The notes under the pieces were generated by a model. That model made no database searches, had not been told where the DNA came from, and saw only the letters and a list, made by a program, of their open reading frames with translations. Positions 26,339-36,598 of a stretch of 64,000 nt of DNA are shown here, one piece after another. Source of the stretch: Terribacillus aidingensis (GTDB taxonomy: Bacteria > Bacillota > Bacilli > Bacillales > Amphibacillaceae); contig NZ_OBEK01000002.1 of NCBI RefSeq assembly GCF_900215625.1, forward strand, positions 808,583 through 872,582, in the 5' to 3' direction. The translations under genes and the position numbers were made by a program. Each line of letters starts with the position of its first letter. Position 1 is the stretch's first letter.

Positions 26339-26971
26339 TCAGTTCGTCCGGCCAGATAGGATTGTTTCGATCTTAGCAGACATCAAATCGATGGCAACAT
26401 GGTTCTCGCCGCCTTCAGGAATGATAATATCCGCATAACGTTTTGTTGGTTCAATAAATTGAAGATGCATCGGCCGGACAACATTTACATATTGTTCTAT
26501 AACCGAATCGATTGTCCTTCCTCGTTCTTTGATATCACGCAGCAGACGACGGATGATACGAAGATCTGCATCGGTATCTACGAATACTTTAATATCCATC
26601 ATATCACGCAAACGCTCATCTTCCAGGATCAGTATACCTTCCAAGATAATAACATCCTTCGGTTCTACAGGTATTGTCTCCTCCGAACGGGTATGAATCT
26701 TATAATCATAAATCGGCTTTTCAATTGGCTTTTGACTGCCAAGATCACGCAGGTGCTGCATTAGCAGCTCATTATCAAAAGCAAACGGATGGTCGTAATT
26801 CGTATTGAGACGCTGCTCAAAAGGAAGATGAGATTGATCCTTATAATACGAATCTTGCTCTATTACGAGAATCGTCTTATCCGTAAAACGTTTGTAAATG
26901 GATCTGGTAACAGACGTTTTACCTGACCCCGAACCCCCTGCAACACCGATAATGATAGGTTTTTTTGCCAT
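26339..26971 (-). CDS. udk: Uridine kinase
   Basis: Udk phosphorylates uridine and cytidine in pyrimidine salvage. The 210-residue product has the P-loop [13 protein letters not shown], the substrate motif EQDSYYKDQ and NYDHPFAFD. It follows trmR closely. In B. subtilis two U32-peptidase-like genes lie between them; they are absent here. Confidence 0.97.
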   Translation of the reverse strand: MAKKPIIIGVAGGSGSGKTSVTRSIYKRFTDKTILVIEQDSYYKDQSHLPFEQRLNTNYDHPFAFDNELLMQHLRDLGSQKPIEKPIYDYKIHTRSEETIPVEPKDVIILEGILILEDERLRDMMDIKVFVDTDADLRIIRRLLRDIKERGRTIDSVIEQYVNVVRPMHLQFIEPTKRYADIIIPEGGENHVAIDLMSAKIETILSGRTN

Positions 26972-26999
26972 TGTTTCTACTCCTCTTCCTGCTGCTCAT

Positions 27000-27638
27000 T
27001 CATTTCTTTTTCACACTGACAGCTACTCCATCGCCTACCGGCAGGATTGTCGTGTGGTATGCTTCATGCTCAAAAAGCCAGTCATTGTACTTGCGGATTT
27101 TTTTGGCTATATTCGCTTTGCGAGGTGTCGCTTCTTTATCGTCGGCTACATAGCCTTTGAAAAGGACATTGTCACTGACGATAACACCGCGATCACTTAG
27201 CATGCTGCTATAAGCTTCGAAAAACCGCTGATACTGCCCTTTGGCTGCATCGATAAATATAAAATCATACGGGCCGTGCGCTTTGATTGTTTCTTCTAAA
27301 TCAAACGCATCTCCTTTAAGCGTTACAATATCGTCCTGTGCACCTAGCTCTTGAATATGAGCGACCGCTTGGTTGTAACGAATTTCGTCTCTTTCCACAG
27401 TCACGATGCTGACATCCGGCTTGGCATGCCGCATCATTAGTGCGGAATAACCGATTGCTGTGCCAATCTCCAGAATCTTCTTTGGCTGCTGCAGCCGAAT
27501 GACTTGCATCAGAAACTGGATGCCAAGCGGCTCCATAATCGGTACTTGATCTGCTGCAGCCAACTCTTCCAATTTCACAGCCCACTCCGGAGAAGGTTCA
27601 ACGTGCTCCTCCAGATATTCCATTATTGCTTGTAACAT
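27000..27638 (-). CDS. trmR: tRNA 5-hydroxyuridine O-methyltransferase TrmR
   Basis: The 212-residue product is a class I SAM O-methyltransferase with motif ILEIGTAIGYSALMM, VTVERDE and FIFIDAAKGQY. The B. subtilis homologue (YrrM) methylates 5-hydroxyuridine at tRNA position 34. There it is followed by trhP1 and trhP2 (yrrN, yrrO), which make the hydroxyuridine. Here those genes are missing at the locus, so the substrate would have to come from elsewhere, for example TrhO. Confidence 0.9.
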   Translation of the reverse strand: MLQAIMEYLEEHVEPSPEWAVKLEELAAADQVPIMEPLGIQFLMQVIRLQQPKKILEIGTAIGYSALMMRHAKPDVSIVTVERDEIRYNQAVAHIQELGAQDDIVTLKGDAFDLEETIKAHGPYDFIFIDAAKGQYQRFFEAYSSMLSDRGVIVSDNVLFKGYVADDKEATPRKANIAKKIRKYNDWLFEHEAYHTTILPVGDGVAVSVKKK

Positions 27639-27660
27639 ATCATTTCCTCACTTTGCCTGC

Positions 27661-28788
27661 TTACTCATTCACATGCATATGCTTCTCAATCAGCTCTTCG
27701 TGTTCATCAAAAGTTCTAGCGTAATAAATCTGTCCGTTGTCTCCCGCCAGGAAATATAAGTAGTCGGAAGTCTTCGGATTCACGACTGATTGCAGCGAGC
27801 TCTCCGAGAAATTACTAATTGGCCCAACTGGAAGCCCTTTAATTCTATATGTATTATAAGGAGAATCCACTTCCAGATCCTTGTAATACACGCGGGGCTT
27901 ATGCTCGCCTAGCGCATATAAAACAGTCGGGTCCGTCTGCAGCTTCATATCATCAGCCAGTCGATTATAAAAAATACCGGCAATCATGTTACGCTCATCT
28001 TCATTCCTCGCTTCATTCTCAACAAGCGAGGCAAAAGTAACTGCTTCATGAATAGTCAAATCTCTTTGCTTGAAGTCGTCCAAGTAAGGCGTGATAATCT
28101 GCTGTGACTTGTCGAGCATCATATGCACAATCTTATCTATAGATAAATTGTCATCAGATATAAAGTTATACGTTGCTGCAAACAAATACCCTTCGAGCGG
28201 ATAACGGATATCTTCTTGCAGAATGTCATCTGTCAGTATATCTGGATATTCGCTGATTAATTGCCTGATATAAGCTTCATCCTTCATCTTATCCAGAAAA
28301 TCCTGTTGGTTTATTCCTATTGTTTCAGACAAGATGCTGCTAATTTCCTCGATGTCAGAACCTTCCGGAACTGCAGCCGACGCAGAGGGGGTGCTCCCCG
28401 CCTCTGGATCGTTCAGTTTGTCGACGATCTGCTGCATGGACATGGAAGGGGACAGCTCAAAGTTTCCCGCACGGAAATTGGCTTCACCAGAAAATTTTAC
28501 ATATAGCCGGAAAATGAAGGCATTTTTTATCAGACCTTGTTCTTCCAGAGATGCAGCAATTGAGGATGCCGTTGATCCCATCGGAACTTCGACTACCTGT
28601 GTCGTATCGTTGTCTGAATCGACTGCTTTCATACTGGCATTCACGTAAATAAAGGTTCCTAGTGCTCCAATTAGCAGAAGTACAATTATTACAGATATGG
28701 TCATTAGTACTATTTTCCGCACGACGCTTGCTTCCTCCAATCTTCTGTCCTGATTCTGTTGATAAAGATCATCATTCGAGGCAGTCAA
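27661..28788 (-). CDS. mltG: Endolytic murein transglycosylase MltG
   Basis: MltG cleaves nascent glycan strands at the membrane. The 375-residue product has a cytoplasmic N-terminus, one membrane segment (about 25-50), a LysM-like part (VEVPMGSTASSIAASL) and the YceG domain with the catalytic Glu in FASLVENEARNEDER and the YNTYRIKGLPVGPISNF motif. It is the first gene before trmR, with a terminator between it and yrzB upstream. Confidence 0.95.
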   Translation of the reverse strand: MTASNDDLYQQNQDRRLEEASVVRKIVLMTISVIIVLLLIGALGTFIYVNASMKAVDSDNDTTQVVEVPMGSTASSIAASLEEQGLIKNAFIFRLYVKFSGEANFRAGNFELSPSMSMQQIVDKLNDPEAGSTPSASAAVPEGSDIEEISSILSETIGINQQDFLDKMKDEAYIRQLISEYPDILTDDILQEDIRYPLEGYLFAATYNFISDDNLSIDKIVHMMLDKSQQIITPYLDDFKQRDLTIHEAVTFASLVENEARNEDERNMIAGIFYNRLADDMKLQTDPTVLYALGEHKPRVYYKDLEVDSPYNTYRIKGLPVGPISNFSESSLQSVVNPKTSDYLYFLAGDNGQIYYARTFDEHEELIEKHMHVNE

Positions 28789-28883
28789 GCTATCTTTCCT
28801 CCTTTATCCGCCTTATTATACAATAAACGTCAAGCATATCTCCAGCCGCTTGACAATAAATGCGGATAAAAGGCAAGAAAAAA

Positions 28884-28911
28884 TCCTCTCTGCCTTATCG
28901 GAAAGAGAGGA
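28884..28911 (-). terminator. Terminator after yrzB
   Basis: Minus-strand stem TCCTCTCT / AGAGAGGA followed by TTTTTTC. It ends the alaS-yrzL-yqgF-yrzB unit. Confidence 0.8.
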
Positions 28912-28926
28912 CTGCCTATTACAAGA

Positions 28927-29214
28927 TTAGATGCCGTCTTCCTCATCAGTTAGTGTATTCAGCATTTCTTCGACCATTTCCCATTCTTCTTCTGATTCAA
29001 TCTGGAATAATGTCAAATCTTTATCATCGCCTGTTTCCTCGTAACGGAAAGCGAATACTTCTACCTCATCTTCTGACTCAGCTTGTTCAGCTGGGACAAC
29101 TGCAATGTAGGAATGACCTGTTTCATCAACGTCAAAGTTGAATAATACTTCAAATAAATGCTCTTCTCCGTTTTCATCCGGGATTACGATACGTTCTTTT
29201 TCTTCTAATGCCAT
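28927..29214 (-). CDS. yrzB: YrzB family protein (DUF1292)
   Basis: This 95-residue acidic protein has the DUF1292 pattern ERIVIPDENGEEHLFEVLFNF followed by a repeated beta-strand part ending EEEWEMVEEMLN. The function is unknown. It forms the conserved yrzL-yqgF-yrzB trio, 13 bases after yqgF. Confidence 0.92.
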   Translation of the reverse strand: MALEEKERIVIPDENGEEHLFEVLFNFDVDETGHSYIAVVPAEQAESEDEVEVFAFRYEETGDDKDLTLFQIESEEEWEMVEEMLNTLTDEEDGI

Positions 29215-29227
29215 GCGGCTTCACTCC

Positions 29228-29656
29228 TTATTGTTTTGAATCAAGATAACCTTGCAGAATCATGGACGCTGCCATCTTATCGATTACTTTTTTCCGTTTC
29301 TTTCGACTCACATCAGCTTCCAGTAATACACGCTCCGCCGCCATCGTCGTCAGACGCTCGTCCCAAAGTACTGTCTCGATACCAAATTGTTCCTCGATCC
29401 ACTGGGAGAAAGCAAGCGATGCTTCTCCCCTCGGACCAATTGTACCATTCATGTTCTTCGGCATGCCAATGACAGCTTTTGCGATTTCATGTGTCTTAAT
29501 AATCTGTTCTAATTCCAGTCTTGCCGTTTCATAATCTTCTTCGTTCCATTTGATCGTAGTCAGACCTTGAGCAGTCCAGCCAAGTCCATCACTGACTGCC
29601 ACACCAATCGTCTTGGATCCGACATCCAAGCCAATTGTTTTTAGTATGTCAGTCAT
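29228..29656 (-). CDS. yqgF: YqgF/RuvX family nuclease (pre-16S rRNA processing, Holliday junction-like)
   Basis: The 142-residue product has the RNase H-like motif [17 protein letters not shown] with the catalytic Asp and later WDERLTT and [13 protein letters not shown]. Family members process the 5' end of 16S rRNA and can act as resolvases. The start overlaps yrzL by 8 bases. In B. subtilis it is yrrK. Confidence 0.96.
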   Translation of the reverse strand: MTDILKTIGLDVGSKTIGVAVSDGLGWTAQGLTTIKWNEEDYETARLELEQIIKTHEIAKAVIGMPKNMNGTIGPRGEASLAFSQWIEEQFGIETVLWDERLTTMAAERVLLEADVSRKKRKKVIDKMAASMILQGYLDSKQ

Positions 29657-29924
29657 TGTGGTTCTGTTCCAAATAAAATTTTACCAGCTGTTCCACAATC
29701 TCATCACGTTCCATACGGCGGATGAGGTTGCGGGCATCATTATGCCGCGGGATATAAGCCGGATCTCCTGACAAAAGATAGCCAACTATCTGATTGATCG
29801 GATTATACCCTTTTTCCCGTAATGCCTCATAAACGGACATTAGCACTTCCCGGACATTTTCGTCCATTGGCTCTTCCGGGAAATTGAATTTCATCGTGTT
29901 ATCCATCGAACTCAATGAAGCCAC
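29649..29924 (-). CDS. yrzL: IreB/UPF0297 family regulatory protein YrzL
   Basis: The 91-residue product has the strongly conserved core [20 protein letters not shown] and [13 protein letters not shown]. The Enterococcus homologue IreB is a small phosphoprotein of the IreK/IreP serine/threonine kinase pathway. An internal ATG at codon 7 is a possible alternative start. It lies between alaS and yqgF as usual. Confidence 0.95.
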   Translation of the reverse strand: MASLSSMDNTMKFNFPEEPMDENVREVLMSVYEALREKGYNPINQIVGYLLSGDPAYIPRHNDARNLIRRMERDEIVEQLVKFYLEQNHND

Positions 29925-29981
29925 CTCACTTAATTTGCCAATCTTTTCTTCAGTATATACTTTTCTGTCGGATTTGAAAAA

Positions 29982-32618
29982 TTAAAGCTGTTCTTCGACG
30001 TATCTTGTTGCATATGCGAGTGCTTCTGGTACTTGTTCTGGATTCTTACCACCGGCCTGTGCCATATCAGGTCGACCGCCTCCGCCGCCTCCGCAGCGTT
30101 TTGCTGTTTCTTTAATCAAGTTGCCCGCATGCAAGCCGCGGCCAATGAGATCCTTCGACACACCGGCAGCCAACTGGACTTTTCCTCCAGCAGTAGCAGC
30201 CAGCAGAATTACACCGCTCTCAAGCTTCTGTTTCAAGTCATCCACCATGCCGCGAAGCTGGTTCATATCGGTAACATCTACTTGCTCTGCAAGTACATGA
30301 ACACCTTTCACTTCTTTGACTTTGTCGAGAATGCTGCCAGCCTCAAGCTGTGACAATTTAGCACGCAAGCTGTCGCGTTCCCGCTGTACTTCTTTAAGAT
30401 CTGCAAACACTGCTTCGATTCGAGCAGGAACTTGCTCATTCGTCGTCTTCAAATCAGCTGCAGCCTGCGCAAGCGTCTGCTGCTGTTCTTGTGTATAACG
30501 ATAAGCTTCTTTAGACGTAACTGCTTCAATACGTCGTGTTCCAGCACCGATTCCGCTTTCGGATACAATTTTAAACAAGCCGATTTGGGAAGTGTTTTGA
30601 ACATGTACACCGCCGCAAAGCTCTAAACTGTAATCGCCAACCTGCACAACACGTACAACGTCTCCGTATTTTTCACCGAATAACGCCATTGCTCCCATTT
30701 CTTTCGCATCGCTCAAGCTCTGGTAAGACGTGCTGACGGAAAGTTCATCCCAGATTTTTTGATTGACGATTTCTTCTATTTGCCCCATCTCTTCTTTTGT
30801 TACTGCGTTGAAATGAGAGAAGTCAAATCGAAGTCTGTCTGGTGCTACTAAAGAACCAGCCTGGTTAACATGCGTGCCCAAAACATCTTTTAATGCTTGG
30901 TGCAGCAAATGCGTTGCTGTATGGTTCTTGACGATATGCTGACGTCTCTTTGTATCTACTTTTGCATGAACATTTTCTTTTACTTGAATTTGTCCTTGCT
31001 TCACGATTCCTTGATGCAGATTCTGACCTTTTGGAGCTTTCTTGACCGCTTGAACAAAAACAGTCGCTGTTTCCGTTGTTATCCAGCCTTCATCTGATAC
31101 TTGGCCGCCGCTTTCTGCATAAAAAGGTGTTTCATCCAAGATGAAGAAAATTTCATCGCCTTCGACCGCTACATCAGCAAGCTGCTTCTCTTTTATGATT
31201 GCTGCAATCTTAGACTCCGTTTCGGTCCGGTCATAACCAACGTACGTGCTTTCTGCTTCTACTTCTTGCAGCACACTATCTTGTACGTGCATGCTGTTCA
31301 CTTTTTGACGTGCATCACGCGCACGTTCACGCTGTTGTTTCATCTCTTGTTCGAAGCCTGCTTCATCAATGGTGAACCCTTCTTCGCTAACATATTCCTC
31401 CGTCAGCTCTTTTGGGAATCCATACGTATCATACAGACGGAATACTTCTGTACCAGGAAAGACGTTGCTGCCTTTTTCCTTTTCTTCTGCCACGATACGG
31501 TTCAGGATAGCGAGACCATCAGCAAGTGTTTCATGGAAACGTTCTTCTTCTGTTTGGATAACTGTCTCAATGAACTCACGCTTCTCCATGATTTGCGGGT
31601 AAAAGGCATCCATGATTTCGCCTACAACTGGCACAAGCTCTTTCATAAATGGCTTTTCAATTCCGATATTTTTCGCATAACGCACAGCTCGGCGAATTAA
31701 ACGGCGCAGCACATAGCCGCGGCCCTCATTGGATGGCAGTGCGCCATCGCTGATTGCGAACGAAACCGTACGAATATGGTCGGCAATTACTTTGAATGCT
31801 GTATCATCAGCCGTGTTTTTTCCGTACGCTGCATTAGCGAATTGTGCAGTCTTTTCAATGATCGGCATAAATAAATCTGTTTCAAAGTTCGTCTTCGTAT
31901 CTTGAATAACACAAACCATTCGCTCTAAGCCCATACCTGTATCAATGTTCTGCTTTGGAAGCGGTGTATACGTGTGATCTGGGTTATGGTTAAACTGACT
32001 GAATACTAAGTTCCAGATTTCTAAATAACGTTCATTTTCTCCGCCTGGGTACAGTTCCGGGTCTGCCGGATCGCTGCCAAATTCCTCACCGCGATCATAG
32101 AAGATCTCCGAGTTCGGACCACTTGGGCCTTCCCCGATGTCCCAGAAGTTTTCTTCCGTACGAATAATACGTTCTTCCGGAAGACCGACAAGATCACGCC
32201 ACATTTGGAATGCTTCTTCATCTTCTGGATGAACCGTTACAGATAGGCGTTCCGGATCAAATCCGATCCACTTTTTATCCGTTAGAAATTCCCACGCCCA
32301 AATAATAGCTTCTTTTTTGAAATAGTCACCTATTGAGAAGTTTCCAAGCATCTCGAAAAATGTATGGTGACGTGCAGTAAAGCCAACGTTCTCGATATCA
32401 TTGGTCCGAATACTTTTCTGCGCGTTTACGATGCGCGGATTTTCCGGTACAACTCGGCCATCAAAATACTTTTTCAATGTAGCCACACCGCTGTTAATCC
32501 ATAACAGCGTTGGATCTTCTACTGGAACAAGCGACGCACTAGGCTCGACGCTATGCCCTTTCTCCTTGAAAAAATCAAGGAACTTCTGTCTTACTTGAGC
32601 AGACGTTAAATTTTCCAT
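29982..32618 (-). CDS. alaS: Alanyl-tRNA synthetase
   Basis: AlaS charges tRNA-Ala and edits mischarged Ser and Gly. The 878-residue product has the class II catalytic domain ([29 protein letters not shown]), the editing domain with [11 protein letters not shown] and the distal Cys-His (LELCGGVHV), and a C-terminal coiled coil plus DHHA1 domain with a glycine-rich [16 protein letters not shown] chose the ATG at 32618 ([10 protein letters not shown]) after AAGGAGG; the open frame extends 37 codons further into the T-box leader. Confidence 0.97.
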   Translation of the reverse strand: MENLTSAQVRQKFLDFFKEKGHSVEPSASLVPVEDPTLLWINSGVATLKKYFDGRVVPENPRIVNAQKSIRTNDIENVGFTARHHTFFEMLGNFSIGDYFKKEAIIWAWEFLTDKKWIGFDPERLSVTVHPEDEEAFQMWRDLVGLPEERIIRTEENFWDIGEGPSGPNSEIFYDRGEEFGSDPADPELYPGGENERYLEIWNLVFSQFNHNPDHTYTPLPKQNIDTGMGLERMVCVIQDTKTNFETDLFMPIIEKTAQFANAAYGKNTADDTAFKVIADHIRTVSFAISDGALPSNEGRGYVLRRLIRRAVRYAKNIGIEKPFMKELVPVVGEIMDAFYPQIMEKREFIETVIQTEEERFHETLADGLAILNRIVAEEKEKGSNVFPGTEVFRLYDTYGFPKELTEEYVSEEGFTIDEAGFEQEMKQQRERARDARQKVNSMHVQDSVLQEVEAESTYVGYDRTETESKIAAIIKEKQLADVAVEGDEIFFILDETPFYAESGGQVSDEGWITTETATVFVQAVKKAPKGQNLHQGIVKQGQIQVKENVHAKVDTKRRQHIVKNHTATHLLHQALKDVLGTHVNQAGSLVAPDRLRFDFSHFNAVTKEEMGQIEEIVNQKIWDELSVSTSYQSLSDAKEMGAMALFGEKYGDVVRVVQVGDYSLELCGGVHVQNTSQIGLFKIVSESGIGAGTRRIEAVTSKEAYRYTQEQQQTLAQAAADLKTTNEQVPARIEAVFADLKEVQRERDSLRAKLSQLEAGSILDKVKEVKGVHVLAEQVDVTDMNQLRGMVDDLKQKLESGVILLAATAGGKVQLAAGVSKDLIGRGLHAGNLIKETAKRCGGGGGGRPDMAQAGGKNPEQVPEALAYATRYVEEQL

Positions 32619-32639
32619 AAATAAGCCTCCTTTAGTATG

Positions 32640-32897
32640 TAAACACAAAAAACTCCCGTTCCTGCAATAGCAGGGACGAGAGTATGGTCGCGGTACCACC
32701 CTGATTATAGGCTGCAAACAGCCTATCACCTTTAGGCGCAGATAACGGTGCGCAGCCGATAAGGATTAACTCAGAGCTCCGGTATAGCTTTCCATCACAC
32801 TTTTATGGAGATTCTTCCAGCCAAGGAATCTCCTCTCTTTATAAAAGGACGTCATGTACTTGTACCTTCATTGCTTCTTGTTATAAATCTAAGCGTT
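32640..32897 (-). promoter_or_regulatory. T-box riboswitch leader of alaS
   Basis: The T-box sequence GGGTGGTACCGCG (minus strand, 32689-32701) pairs its bulge with uncharged tRNA acceptor ends. It is followed by the terminator CTCTCGTCCCTGC / GCAGGAACGGGAG with TTTTTT (32650-32682). A GCT alanine codon in GAAAGCTATACC (32786-32788) is the likely specifier. When tRNA-Ala is uncharged the antiterminator forms and alaS is read. Confidence 0.9.
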
Positions 32898-32926
32898 AGT
32901 ATAGAGAAAAAAGCGGAATTTGTCAA
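32898..32926 (-). promoter_or_regulatory. Sigma-A promoter of alaS, -35 overlapping the yrrI stop codon
   Basis: TTGACA (32921-32926) and TATACT (32898-32903), 17 bases apart on the minus strand. The -35 overlaps the end of the preceding gene. Confidence 0.9.
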
Positions 32927-34023
32927 ACATCCGTATCTTTTGCTGTATCCACACACGCTTTGATAATTGTCAGGACAGGCACAGCTGCAATCATCCCGAT
33001 AATCCCCCCAAGCTCTCCTCCTACGAGTAAAGCAAAGATGATCAAAAGCGGGTGAATATGAATGCTTTTCCCAACAATGTAAGGAGACAACAGATTCCCT
33101 TCAATCAGCTGAATGATAAAAACAGCAATTCCGGCAAGAATCGCCGTTTTCGGACTAATTGTAATGCCGACTAATATGGCTGGAATGACCCCAATAATTG
33201 GGCCAAAATAGGGAATGATGTTCGTGCTTCCTACCACAAGTGCCAGCACTAAGGAATATGGCAGTCGAATAAATGTAAATGCTGTCCATGTCAGCAAACT
33301 TACAATACAGCTGACGAGCAGAACACCTCGAATATAGCGACCGAGATTATCATCAATTCGCAGCACGAGACTTTTTACCTTGCTTCTGTACTTGCGCGGC
33401 AGCAGCCGCAAGCCGGCATATCCAATCTTATCTGCATCTTTCAGCATATAAAAAACGATAACAGGCGTCACGACGAGAAAGATAATCAGCTGCGGCAGCT
33501 TATTCCACAAGCGAAGCAGCTTTGTAAGGAAATTTTCAGCACGATTTTCCAGGTTATGCAGCACTTGATCCATCTTGTCATGCACTGTCTCTGGCAGAAA
33601 TGCAGTTCTTTGATACATATATTGCACATAATGATCGTAGCGCTGGGTCAGCTCCGGAAGATTATGGCTGAAATCTTTTACCTGGTTAATCAAGGCTGGG
33701 ACGCCTTTGTATAACAAAAAACCGCTAAAGCCGAAGAACAGCACATAAATAATCAGGATTGAAAGCCAGCGAGGCAGTCGCCAGGCAGCGAGCCGGTCAA
33801 TAACAGGATGCAGCAAATAGGCAATTAGACCAGCGATAATGAAAGGCAGGAATAACCCGCCTAAAAATAGCAAAAACGAACGATAGAAAGGATAGAGTTT
33901 GATTAATAGAAAACAGAGCAGCAATGCGACGACAACCGTCACCATCCATAAAAGCACACGATACAGACGAGATACCTCTTTCATGTGGCTAGAATGATGC
34001 GCCGTCGCATTTCCGTTCTTCAT
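32923..34023 (-). CDS. yrrI: AI-2E family transporter (YrrI)
   Basis: The 366-residue product has about eight membrane segments and the AI-2E/PerM family motifs (LLRIDDNLGRYIRG, GSTNIIPYFGPIIGVIPAI, GKSIHIHPLLIIFALLVGG). Substrates differ across the family; some members act in Na+ or signal export. The ATG at 34023 overlaps the small upstream gene by 35 bases and has no clear ribosome site; an ATG at codon 14 (33984) lies just past that gene's stop and is equally possible. Confidence 0.88.
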   Translation of the reverse strand: MKNGNATAHHSSHMKEVSRLYRVLLWMVTVVVALLLCFLLIKLYPFYRSFLLFLGGLFLPFIIAGLIAYLLHPVIDRLAAWRLPRWLSILIIYVLFFGFSGFLLYKGVPALINQVKDFSHNLPELTQRYDHYVQYMYQRTAFLPETVHDKMDQVLHNLENRAENFLTKLLRLWNKLPQLIIFLVVTPVIVFYMLKDADKIGYAGLRLLPRKYRSKVKSLVLRIDDNLGRYIRGVLLVSCIVSLLTWTAFTFIRLPYSLVLALVVGSTNIIPYFGPIIGVIPAILVGITISPKTAILAGIAVFIIQLIEGNLLSPYIVGKSIHIHPLLIIFALLVGGELGGIIGMIAAVPVLTIIKACVDTAKDTDV

Positions 34024-34189
34024 CAGTGAACAAGTCGTCTAACGAACTCAGTGAACCATCTTCTTCTACTTGATGCAGCGAAAGCATCTCATCCTTATAT
34101 GACAATTCGATAAAACAGCTCCAACAATAATACTGCTCAGGACCAATCTTTCCGATATCCTTGCTTGTGCAATTTGGACATTTTAACAT
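33989..34189 (-). CDS. Small zinc-ribbon protein
   Basis: The 66-residue product has a CPNC and CWSC pair (residues 4-7 and 22-25), a typical zinc ribbon, followed by an acidic tail rich in Ser, Leu and Asp. A ribosome site TTGGAGTG precedes the ATG. It lies between recD2 and yrrI. B. subtilis has glnQH-glnMP and yrrD in this interval, which are absent here. I do not know its role. Confidence 0.75.
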   Translation of the reverse strand: MLKCPNCTSKDIGKIGPEQYYCWSCFIELSYKDEMLSLHQVEEDGSLSSLDDLFTDEERKCDGASF

Positions 34190-34248
34190 ATTGGATCACT
34201 CCAAATCCTTTTTACATGTTAGAATGTCCAATTATTACCGGGTCTATA

Positions 34249-36585
34249 CTACATAAAATCGTAAGGAGAGATATCTTCCTGTTCTGCTTCCGCTTCTTTA
34301 AGCATTTGGTCGATAAGATCACCCGCTTCTGAAACGCCAAGGTGTTCTAGCAAAGACGTATAGCGCTGGTTCGTATCTTCCGTTTGAATGCCTTGCAGAA
34401 ACGCTTGTTTTTCCCCCACTAGAATTAAAGACTTTTGCGCTCTCGTAATACCAGTATAAAGAAGGTTTTTCCGCAGCATTCGGCGATAGCCAGGCACAAC
34501 TGGCAAAATGACAATCGGAAACTCACTTCCTTGTGATTTATGGATAGAGATACAGTAAGCATGCATCAAATTCGATAGATCCTTGCTTTCATAAACTACT
34601 TCTTTTTCCTCAAAAGCAACGACAAGCTGCTCTTTTTGTTCGACATTTTCTTCTTCTCGGAAAATCGCAACTACTTCGCCAATATCCCCATTAAAAACTC
34701 CCTCTTCCGGGTCATTGACTAGCTGAATCACTTTATCGCCTTTACGGAAGACAGTATCTTTTGTTTTCATTTCCCGCTTTTGCTTGTCTTTCGGATTGAC
34801 GAGCTGCTGCAGCTGTTTGTTTAGTTCATGAATACCCGCTTGTGAACGGTACATAGGAGCAAGCAGCTGGACATCACGTAAATCCCAGCCCTTATCGACC
34901 GCTTTTCCGACAATCTGGGTAATAACATCAACCACTTGATGCTCCCGGCACGGAATGAAATTGAAGTCCTTGTCCTTCTCCAGCTCATTCTCCGTAAGAG
35001 AAGCATTTTTAATCGCATGGGCGATGGTAATGATTTTTGAGCCTTCTTTCTGTCGGTACACATCCTTCAGCATGACACGCGGCACTGCCTCCGAACGAAG
35101 CAAATCGGTTAACACTTGTCCAGGTCCGACAGAAGGCAGCTGGTCTTCATCGCCAACAAGCAGCACTTGCATATCGTCTGGGATTGCTTTGAATAAACGG
35201 TTTGCCAGCCAGATATCAACCATAGAAAACTCATCAACAATAAGCAGCTTCCCAGCAAGCGGATTATCTTCGTCACGTTCAAAAGATTCCGTACCATCCC
35301 AGCCCAGCAGCCGGTGAATTGTCTTAGCCGGCACTCCCGTTGATTCTTGCATGCGCTTTGCTGCTCTTCCCGTCGGAGCCGTCAAAACGAAAGGATAGCT
35401 TTCATCTTTATCTTTATAATCTTGCGGATCAAGCGAGAGCTCGTGCAGCTCAGCGTACGATTTTATGATGCCTTTGATGACAGTCGTTTTCCCGGTACCC
35501 GGCCCACCGGTTAAAATCATCACTTTCGACTGGAGCGCTTGTTCAATCGCTTCGAACTGTTCTTTTCCATAGCTGATTGTCTCTGCTTCTTCCAGCTTTC
35601 CGATGATCTTGAGAAGTTCTGCTTGCACGATTTCTGTCTCTGTTTCTTTTTCTGCTAGTCGCTGTAAAGAACTGCAGAACCCTGTTTCAGCGTAATAAAG
35701 CATAGGATGATATATTCTGTCTTCCTGTTTGACGAGTTTCTTCTCGGCATGCAGCACTCCTAGCTGCTCCTCCACTTGTTCCGGACTAATGCCGAATTGA
35801 GAGCTGCGCAGCAAAACACCGGCTTGCTTTAGTACTTCTTCATTTGGCAAGTATACGTGGCCCGCCTGCATACTATCTTGCAGCACCATCATACAAGCTG
35901 CCTGCAGCCGGCTGTTATGGTCCATTGGCAGGTTATTTTTTCGTGCCGCCTCATCTGCCCGGTGAAAGCCAAAGCCTTCAATATCAAATACATATTGATA
36001 CGGATCATTTTCCAATACAGCCACTGCTTCGACGCGGTATGCTTTGTAAATCTTCTGTGCGAGCTTCAAGCCAATACCATACTTCGACAAATGCACCATC
36101 ACGTGATCAAAGCCTTGGTGGGAGCGTAAATCATGGAGGAAACGTTCCTTTTTCTCATCGTTCAGTCCTTGGATGCCGTCCAGTAAGTCAGGGTTAGACA
36201 AAACATCAGCTATCGCGTTTTCTCCCAACTTCGTTACAATCCGTTCGGCGATTCGTTTGCCGATACCATAAAACAGATCGCTGGAAAGGTATTGAATCAG
36301 CCCATCCTTCGTCTCCGGTACATAACGCTTATATTCTGTAACTTCGTATTGGTCACCAAAACGCTTATGACTGACCATCGAGCCGAAAAACATATATGGC
36401 TCGCCTTGATCGAGCTCACCAATATATCCTTTGATCACAATATCCTTTTCCTCGATTTTTTCGTTCGTTTCCAATACCTTGATGCGCACGATGGAAAACT
36501 GTTCTTCTTCTTTCCTGAAAATCGTATGCAGCAATTCACCTTTGACGAAACCTTTTGGGCTTTCGGCTGTCTCCCCATATTCCAT
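34249..36585 (-). CDS. recD2: RecD2 ATP-dependent DNA helicase
   Basis: RecD2 is a 5'-3' helicase of the RecD family without RecBC, tied to replication fork progress and repair. The 778-residue product has an N-terminal OB-like domain (RKEEEQFSIVRIKVLE), HhH repeats (about 90-210), Walker A GGPGTGKTTVIKG, Walker B LLIVDEFSMVD, VLLVGDEDQLPSVGPG and motif VI LLYTGITRAQKSLILVG. It starts 13 bases after the TPR gene. Confidence 0.96.
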   Translation of the reverse strand: MEYGETAESPKGFVKGELLHTIFRKEEEQFSIVRIKVLETNEKIEEKDIVIKGYIGELDQGEPYMFFGSMVSHKRFGDQYEVTEYKRYVPETKDGLIQYLSSDLFYGIGKRIAERIVTKLGENAIADVLSNPDLLDGIQGLNDEKKERFLHDLRSHQGFDHVMVHLSKYGIGLKLAQKIYKAYRVEAVAVLENDPYQYVFDIEGFGFHRADEAARKNNLPMDHNSRLQAACMMVLQDSMQAGHVYLPNEEVLKQAGVLLRSSQFGISPEQVEEQLGVLHAEKKLVKQEDRIYHPMLYYAETGFCSSLQRLAEKETETEIVQAELLKIIGKLEEAETISYGKEQFEAIEQALQSKVMILTGGPGTGKTTVIKGIIKSYAELHELSLDPQDYKDKDESYPFVLTAPTGRAAKRMQESTGVPAKTIHRLLGWDGTESFERDEDNPLAGKLLIVDEFSMVDIWLANRLFKAIPDDMQVLLVGDEDQLPSVGPGQVLTDLLRSEAVPRVMLKDVYRQKEGSKIITIAHAIKNASLTENELEKDKDFNFIPCREHQVVDVITQIVGKAVDKGWDLRDVQLLAPMYRSQAGIHELNKQLQQLVNPKDKQKREMKTKDTVFRKGDKVIQLVNDPEEGVFNGDIGEVVAIFREEENVEQKEQLVVAFEEKEVVYESKDLSNLMHAYCISIHKSQGSEFPIVILPVVPGYRRMLRKNLLYTGITRAQKSLILVGEKQAFLQGIQTEDTNQRYTSLLEHLGVSEAGDLIDQMLKEAEAEQEDISPYDFM

Positions 36586-36598
36586 ACGGCTGTGCTCC

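Noticed and set aside
31101..31700. 199-codon open frame on the plus strand opposite alaS
   Set aside because: It lies fully antisense to the well-conserved alaS catalytic and editing domains and its translation resembles no protein. Long antisense frames are expected opposite a gene with this codon use.
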